Shown: positions 58,752 to 64,000 of the stretch, piece after piece | Numbering within the stretch: the first letter of the stretch is position 1 | Layout of the letters: every line of letters begins with the position of its first letter | Source of the DNA: Hypomyces perniciosus | Taxonomy: Eukaryota; Ascomycota; Sordariomycetes; Hypocreales; Hypocreaceae | DNA: 64,000 nucleotides | Direction: 5' to 3' | Assembly (NCBI GenBank): GCA_008477525.1 | Contig: SPDT01000005.1 | Span: forward strand, 1,860,001-1,924,000 | The notes under the pieces: model-generated | What the model was told of the DNA's origin: nothing | Database searches by the model: none | The model's input: only the letters and a program-made list of their open reading frames with translations | Made by a program: the position numbers and the translations under genes

Positions 58752-61091
58752 CTAGAGAGGGATAGTACATACAATTCGCCCACCTGTTACTTCACGAGCT
58801 TCTATAAAGCTCAGTTCGGCAAGCGGATCGGTATCCGATAACTCAACCTCTTCAAGAAGCTTCTCCACACTTCGAATATATCCCCCACGAAGCCACGATC
58901 TCACCGTCTGCGTCATTCCAATTGTACTAGCATCCAGATTTGCCCGGTCATCTCGAACCATTCTGCCGGCCGTAGAGAAAAGTCTCTCAACGTCAGCAGA
59001 CATTGGAAGAGTAGAAAGAACATCAAGGGCCATCCGTGATAGGCGAGGATATTCCTCCCGTCTGTCGCACCAATAGCTGATGGGATCCAGGATCCTCTGA
59101 TCCGATTTATGTACGTCTCGAAACCAATCGTTATATTCATCTCCCACAGCTGACGAAGCAGGAGTGAATGGCGACTGTAATAATGCCGGCGCCTGACGAG
59201 ACTCCTCGCAGTACTCGTTGAAGGGATTTCGATAAGTTCGCTGCTTCTTCATAACCGGTTCTCGGTCTCGAGAAACGACCTGCGGATCGTATTGAGACCT
59301 ATACAGCCCCTCCACAAGGGACTTTGCAGTCTGGATCCATTCTGGGCGATCTGCCCATATGTCCTCAAAGTATCCCCAACGATATGCTGGATGAAGCGCG
59401 ACAGCTGCATAATAGACCGGTGTCTCATCAAGCCGCGAGTAGTACTCATCAAGTTTCTTCCAGCAGAGATTAATATTGACCTTGAAGTGCTCAGGGTCGG
59501 GATATCGATGAGCAGCGGCCTTATATACCTCCATTTTATTAAGCAGGTACTCGTAGCCAAACATAAGATCCCAAGAGCATCCATATGCTTTAGTATAGCC
59601 ATACTTTCGCATCCGCTGTCGACCGTCACCTTCAAGGGTAATTAAAACATGCTCAAAATGTTGGAGGACCTCGTTAAAAAGAGCGATAATATTCCAATCC
59701 TTCTCATCGAGTTTGTTGTCATCCCTGAGACAAAGTGGCATTTCACTCCTCGACTTCTTTCCCCTTAAAATTGACCCTTCCCACTCGTTTTTCTGCCTAT
59801 ACCAGAGTTCTTCAAGGAAGTCCTTCAGGAGAAGAGCGCGTCGGATCATGTAAAGAGTAGAAAGCCAACGAGTTACCACATCAGTAATGACATCTAGAGG
59901 CTTTTTCGCTTGTATTGTCGGATCCTCAGACTTCTCGAACGCGACCAACTGAAGAGACCGAAGGAGATTAGTTAGTAAGTCTGAACGATGAATCCAAACG
60001 ACAAGGTTATGGAGTTTCCCAATAGGGCCTTTCCGTCTCCACATCTCATGGGCCTTCGCATTAAGCGCCTCATTTCCAAGGATATCATCCTCAAATGCCT
60101 CAGAGTCATGGCCAAAAAGCAGCGCTTTAACAGCAAGATTAAGGATATGGCCAAAGCAGCGTAATCGCCGGGTTTCTCCCTTAAAGCCCAGCGCTTTTCC
60201 GATTTCCTTCATCGCTGTATCGTTGTTGCTGGCGTTATCAAGTGTAAAGTATCCGACCTTCTGGGTTATATCATAGCTCCGAAGGATATCGACAACATGA
60301 GCAGCAATATTCTCCCCAGAATGACGATCGACAAGCTCTGGAAGTCCAAGGACAAGTTTTTGTGGCTGGCCAACGGTATCAAGAAAATAGCAAACGATTC
60401 CATATAGAGCATGGCGATTATTCGACCTCCAGCCATCGAACGCTATGTGAATCAGCCCTGGGGCTGCCGCCAACACTCGCTTTATTTCCTCTATGTTTTC
60501 TTCGTACACCTTAAGGATGCGTCTGCGAACGGTATCGTGGGTGATATGTGCCTCGGTCGTCTTCACGAGGGGATTGAGGTACTCGAAAACTGCGCGGAGG
60601 TACGGATCTTCGCTTTGTCGGAAGGAGGAATTACTGTTGATGATCCAACAGACTACCAAGCGCTGGAAGGCTAATCGATCAAAACGGCCGATGATCTGGT
60701 TGGCAATCTGCTGTTCTCGCGAGTTATATGTGTTCAGCTTCATCATCTCGGCGATATTCCTTGATGACGTATTCTCTTTTGCTTTACTTGGCGGCTTCCG
60801 CCTGCCTGAAGGATCCCAGATGCTGTGGTCGGTCCAGAGGTGGATCTCTGCGTTCTGTGTGCCATTCGAGGCAGTCGAGTGAGGTTTTTGCTTACTACTC
60901 TTTACGCAGACCTTGCAAACCCATCGCCGCTTTGTATCATCGTCGCTCTTCTCGATATCGTAACCGAATTGCCATATCCATGACGATATGGATGCGCAAC
61001 GCTGGGATTGAGTATACCCAGGGAAGTATTTCCAAGGGAAAAGGTCCCACAGGTTCTCCTGGTCCTCCTGGGCCTGTATCTGAGGATGCAT
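58752..61091 (-). CDS. hAT transposase
   Basis: Cut-and-paste transposase of 779 residues, single exon. A BED-like zinc finger is seen near residues 57-93 (WVCKVCVKSS ... HLWTDH). The RNase-H-type catalytic core has its first Asp in IHIAFDGWRSNNRHALYGI, its second in VGYFTLDNASNNDTAMKEIG, and the C-x2-H motif CFGHILNLAVKALL. The catalytic Glu lies in the hAT dimerisation block TLPMSADVERLFSTAGRMV near the C-terminus, preceded by DPISYWCDRREEYPRLSRMA. All key residues are present and no stop or frameshift was seen. The first ATG (61091) is used. Whether it is expressed is unknown; closeness of the ORF to intactness suggests recent activity. Confidence 0.92.
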   Translation of the reverse strand: MHPQIQAQEDQENLWDLFPWKYFPGYTQSQRCASISSWIWQFGYDIEKSDDDTKRRWVCKVCVKSSKQKPHSTASNGTQNAEIHLWTDHSIWDPSGRRKPPSKAKENTSSRNIAEMMKLNTYNSREQQIANQIIGRFDRLAFQRLVVCWIINSNSSFRQSEDPYLRAVFEYLNPLVKTTEAHITHDTVRRRILKVYEENIEEIKRVLAAAPGLIHIAFDGWRSNNRHALYGIVCYFLDTVGQPQKLVLGLPELVDRHSGENIAAHVVDILRSYDITQKVGYFTLDNASNNDTAMKEIGKALGFKGETRRLRCFGHILNLAVKALLFGHDSEAFEDDILGNEALNAKAHEMWRRKGPIGKLHNLVVWIHRSDLLTNLLRSLQLVAFEKSEDPTIQAKKPLDVITDVVTRWLSTLYMIRRALLLKDFLEELWYRQKNEWEGSILRGKKSRSEMPLCLRDDNKLDEKDWNIIALFNEVLQHFEHVLITLEGDGRQRMRKYGYTKAYGCSWDLMFGYEYLLNKMEVYKAAAHRYPDPEHFKVNINLCWKKLDEYYSRLDETPVYYAAVALHPAYRWGYFEDIWADRPEWIQTAKSLVEGLYRSQYDPQVVSRDREPVMKKQRTYRNPFNEYCEESRQAPALLQSPFTPASSAVGDEYNDWFRDVHKSDQRILDPISYWCDRREEYPRLSRMALDVLSTLPMSADVERLFSTAGRMVRDDRANLDASTIGMTQTVRSWLRGGYIRSVEKLLEEVELSDTDPLAELSFIEAREVTGGRIVCTIPL

Positions 61092-61680
61092 AGGGTTAAT
61101 AAATTATGCTTATGGCGATTCCATTAATAAAAAATTCATATACGAAGTACATAAAACCCTTTCTCCTAATAGAAGTTCAACGCGCCTGAACGCGGTAACT
61201 AAGAACGCGAAATCTCCACGCTCCTGGCTACCAAAAAAAAAAAATCTTCCATAATCACTACTAACATATGTAAGAGCAAAATGTATAGTGATTTGTTAGT
61301 GGTGACTTAAGTTTAGCGTCCCTCTAGTTTTATACTAGGCTAAGTGATGCAGGTATTTTTATAGCTTAACTTGATGCGAAAACCTGACAGTTATTACGGA
61401 GTACATAAATACAGTTTTTAAAAAAGATATTTATTATAATTGGAATAGAGTTGGCCTTTCTAGCAATATACTAAAATATATATAATAAGATTCATTTCTC
61501 TCTATATAGCTATATATTAAATGCATATAGATTTAGTTTCGTTTACCTACTCTTCCAATGATATATAGGGTATGTTGGCGGAGGGTCAGGTAGAACAAGC
61601 ACGGAGTCTCTGGTAATGATGTCACTGACTTGGGCAATGGTAAGTATACTATTTTAGGGTGATGATTAAGCGCCCCCCTG

Positions 61681-61807
61681 CTTCCATTTCCATCCACGGG
61701 ACCCTTCCGTGGATGGATGGATTATGTAATGGCAGGCGCGATGGAATGGATGGAAATGGATGCACGGGCCATCCATTTCCATAAATGGACGCCCGTGGAA
61801 ATGGACG
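61681..61807. repeat. Right subterminal repeats of hAT element
   Basis: Same TGGATGG/TGGAAATGG motif set as at the left end. CCATCCACGG (61690-61699) and CCGTGGATGG (61707-61716) form a perfect 10-bp inverted repeat with a 7-bp loop. Confidence 0.75.
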
Positions 61808-61827
61808 TGGAATGGATCGCCACCCTG
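61808..61827 (-). repeat. Right terminal inverted repeat of hAT element
   Basis: In reverse complement it reads CAGGGTGGCGATCCATTCCA, 19 of 20 identical to the left end. Confidence 0.85.
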
Positions 61828-62085
61828 AGGGGATCAAAACATGAGCTCAATAGAACAACGAATAGCTTTGAAGACATTTCAAGACAGTTGAGAGTAATTA
61901 ATTCATCGTGGCTTGTTAATTGTAAATACTACTGGTGTAATACATATATAAAGATTAGAGGGGGGGCCCTTCTCGTTACATAGAAGGCGTAACTACTGCT
62001 CTGCTCTTAGGTCCCAACATATATCCGACATGTAAGCGATCCATAAGATAAACAAAAGTCCCAAACAAGTGTTTTGTTAGAACCA

Positions 62086-62376
62086 TCACACCTGACCCTT
62101 TGATGGTTCGGGCTTCAACGTAGCCTCCGCCACCAAGTATAGTTTCCCCTCTTCCCAGAGCTCAGGATTGTGAAACCACTCCCTGGTAACATTCTTCTCC
62201 ACGATATCATAGTGTGAGTCATCAAGACCCCACCCGCTGTCTGTGTTGTTGTTGATGTTGCCGCTTGTTTTCCCGTCTCTCCCCTTAAGGTGACAAGGCC
62301 AATGCGCCTGACCATCCCCAAACTCCTCGCCCTGAAAAACTAGTATATAAAGTTCCGCCCAGCTTATATAGGACAT
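62086..62376 (-). pseudogene. Orphan ORF, possible exon or gene remnant
   Basis: A 96-codon minus-strand frame whose last ~80 codons keep balanced base composition within AT-rich surroundings (EEFGDGQAHWPCHLKGRDGK, DSGWGLDDSHYDIVEKNVTR, EWFHNPELWEEGKLYLVAEA). A TTTTTTCAG acceptor-like site sits just before GEEFGDG, so it may be a last exon whose upstream exons are lost or unrecognised. Family not recognised. It may be a remnant of a gene carried near the transposon, or chance. Confidence 0.35.
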
Positions 62377-62857
62377 AAAGAGAATATGGCTATATACGAA
62401 TTTTACCTTTACGCTAGGGAGTTTTCTGGTAAATTAAAGTTGATAATAAGCATTCTGTAAGCTTGCCAGATATAGTGACGTTGCTTTTCCAATACCAATC
62501 CCTGACTAAATGCCCTCGGGTCTTATAGATACTTTGCTTATGGAGTACTATTTGGATGCTTACTGCTTACTTATATTATCGTGCAGAGTCTGCAGACGTA
62601 TGGGTAGTTGGGGGTTCGGTGATTGTGCCTTAATCCCCTTTTTATTTCCCGATACTCCTTATTCCTGGCTATTTATTGACTGTCTTTAGCTTTATGACCA
62701 AGTTGGGTATATCTTTCTTTATAGGTGATGTTGGACTTATAGTGTAAAGTAGCGTAGCTTGACTTGTTTAATATATTCTATAACAGCCTCCTAATTCTAT
62801 AAAATCTACCTTTGCGATAATTTTATCGACCAAGTTCCACCTCGGAACCCTAGTACC

Positions 62858-63042
62858 TGTCAAGAGTGGACGCAGGTAGTGACTGTATTGATCTCTACCC
62901 TTTCCTCGTGAGAGGAAAGGCCTCTATTATAGTCCTTATGCTCTGAAGGTCGTCTTCCTTCCTCTGTGGCCTTCTGTTAGTGCGGGCGTTCTTCCTCGTA
63001 GTCCCCCTATAATACGGCGTTGCTTCCGGCTGGCTCCTAACA
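62858..63042. mobile_element. Candidate solo LTR with 5-bp target duplication
   Basis: A 185-bp segment begins TGTCAAGAGTGG and ends GGCTCCTAACA, i.e. TG...CA with inverted TGT/ACA ends. It is flanked on both sides by GTACC (62853-62857 and 63043-63047), the 5-bp duplication expected of an LTR retrotransposon. Its composition is GC-richer than its flanks. No internal coding region or primer-binding site is next to it, so it would be a solo LTR. Found by eye, without a second copy in the window. Confidence 0.5.
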
Positions 63043-64000
63043 GTACCTAATTACCTTTCACAAAGTAATTAGCTGCAGCTATATACATATGTTTAGTTAT
63101 TAGTCTAATAAAATACTTTTGTAATACTTAGTGGGCCTTCTAGTTATCCTCTACTAGTAGATTATACGGAGTACCACTGCTGCTTATTAGGTTTATGTAT
63201 ATACGAGTATATGCGTTTCGCGGCAATGAAATACTTGTATTTATTAAGGGGTTGATTATTAATTACTGTTCCATTTAATGAGGAAGAATGATATATAGAG
63301 TAATGCTATTGGAATAGATAAAAATTGCTACTGGAATAGATAATCCGTGCGTATAGTACACAGAAATCTTCCTAGTTTTTAATTCCTCAATCTTTCACAG
63401 CACCTTCAATCACAAAAACAACACCAATTCTGTATATCGTGATGGATTTCCCTTTAGACCCGTTATTGGCCTAGTATAGCGATGCCGCAAATAACTCCGA
63501 GCCGCTGGGTTCCTTCGATTTTAATAGCAAAATTGAAGACTAGCCGCAGTTGCAGTCACCTTCACAACTATTATATTTGCCTAAACCTAGGGCCCAGAAT
63601 ATCCAGTCAACGTTGTAGAGGCCGTAGTAGTTCGTGGGTTACGAAAACTTCTAGCCAACGGAGCCGTGTTCCTATCATAGCAACAGAAGCAACATTATCC
63701 CAAATCGAGGAAGTTGAAGTGATTATACCGGCTACATAGCCAGGAAAACAGTCGGCCTAGAGGGAATGTATATATAAAGAGACTGTATACCAAAGACCCG
63801 TTATTTAAAGCAATTTAATTGTGTTGGAATAGCTATCTATAGATGCAATATTATATGCTGTAATTAATCAAGTATAATGTAAGGGAATAAATTATATATT
63901 AAGGGAAGTTGCTGGGAGAATTTCTGTGTGTGTAGAGACTATCTATTTTAGTAACAGTTTTTATCTACTCTAATAGTATTCTCTAAAGTCCTCCAAGCTT

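Larger units (their letters stand above)
58410..61827. mobile_element. hAT-family DNA transposon, apparently intact (3,418 bp)
   Basis: Bounded by terminal inverted repeats: left CAGGCTGGCGATCCATTCCA (58410-58429) and, from the right end read in reverse, CAGGGTGGCGATCCATTCCA (61827-61808). They differ at one of 20 positions and start with the CAGGG typical of hAT elements. One uninterrupted 779-codon transposase ORF lies inside on the minus strand. The outer ~150 bp at each end are full of TGGATGG/TGGAAATGG repeats in both directions. No 8-bp target duplication was found (left flank TTTGAGGT, right flank AGGGGATC), so the insertion may be old, rearranged or joined from two copies. Confidence 0.88.
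61828..64000. other. AT-rich, repeat-bearing window end
   Basis: About 2.2 kb, visibly richer in A/T than the housekeeping part, with many TATATA and TTAATTA runs. It holds a candidate solo LTR, an orphan ORF and TACGGAGTAC at 63165-63174. No clear gene. The look fits DNA affected by RIP mutation, which I cannot measure here. Confidence 0.5.

Noticed and set aside
1..64000. tRNA, rRNA genes and CRISPR arrays
   Set aside because: No cloverleaf-type A/B box pair, no rRNA signature and no repeat-spacer series was recognised by eye; CRISPR is not expected in a fungal genome.

Overview
The window is a piece of a filamentous ascomycete (Pezizomycotina) chromosome, most likely from the Hypocreales. 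The evidence is short spliceosomal introns (about 45-170 nt, GT-AG with CTAAC-like branch points), wide gene spacing, and protein sequences that read as typical of that group (MRPL2, VMA21, MED14, CK2 beta, DUF2406). The order is inferred from general resemblance; no species can be named. No bacterial operon, CRISPR array, tRNA or rRNA gene was recognised.

Layout. 1-58 kb is ordinary housekeeping chromosome. In order: the 5' part of THO complex subunit 3 (-), B-type cyclin (-), mitochondrial ribosomal protein L2 (+), a PAP2 lipid phosphatase (+), casein kinase 2 regulatory subunit (-), RIC1 (-), an aromatic-type aminotransferase (+), a CYP52-like P450 (-), a secreted GH20 hexosaminidase (-), a Nab2-type zinc-finger RNA-binding protein (+), protoporphyrinogen oxidase (+), Mediator MED14 (-), glucose-6-phosphate dehydrogenase (-), ribosomal protein eL33 (+), a DUF2406 protein (+), VMA21 (-), a Fun30-type SNF2 remodeller (+) and a Myb-like protein (-). 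I rebuilt the introns by hand. In the multi-exon genes that lie fully inside the window, the exons sum to a multiple of three.

From about 57 kb the character changes. A lineage-type F-box gene (-) lies about 180 bp from an apparently intact hAT DNA transposon (58410-61827). The transposon has 20-bp terminal inverted repeats and dense subterminal repeats. After it comes more than 2 kb of AT-rich sequence holding a candidate 185-bp solo LTR with a 5-bp target duplication and a small orphan ORF. This looks like the edge of an accessory, repeat-bearing compartment.

The genes do not form a pathway or a secondary-metabolite cluster. Links are only general: mRNA export and 3' processing (THO3, NAB2), cell cycle (cyclin B, CK2), Golgi/vacuole traffic (RIC1, VMA21) and chromatin/transcription (MED14, FUN30, Myb-like). 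The best second-look items are the hAT element with its subterminal repeats, the TACGGAGTAC motif scattered through the intergenic DNA, a GC-AG intron in MRPL2, a 10-nt micro-exon in eL33, and a possible dual-start (mitochondrial/cytosolic) aminotransferase.
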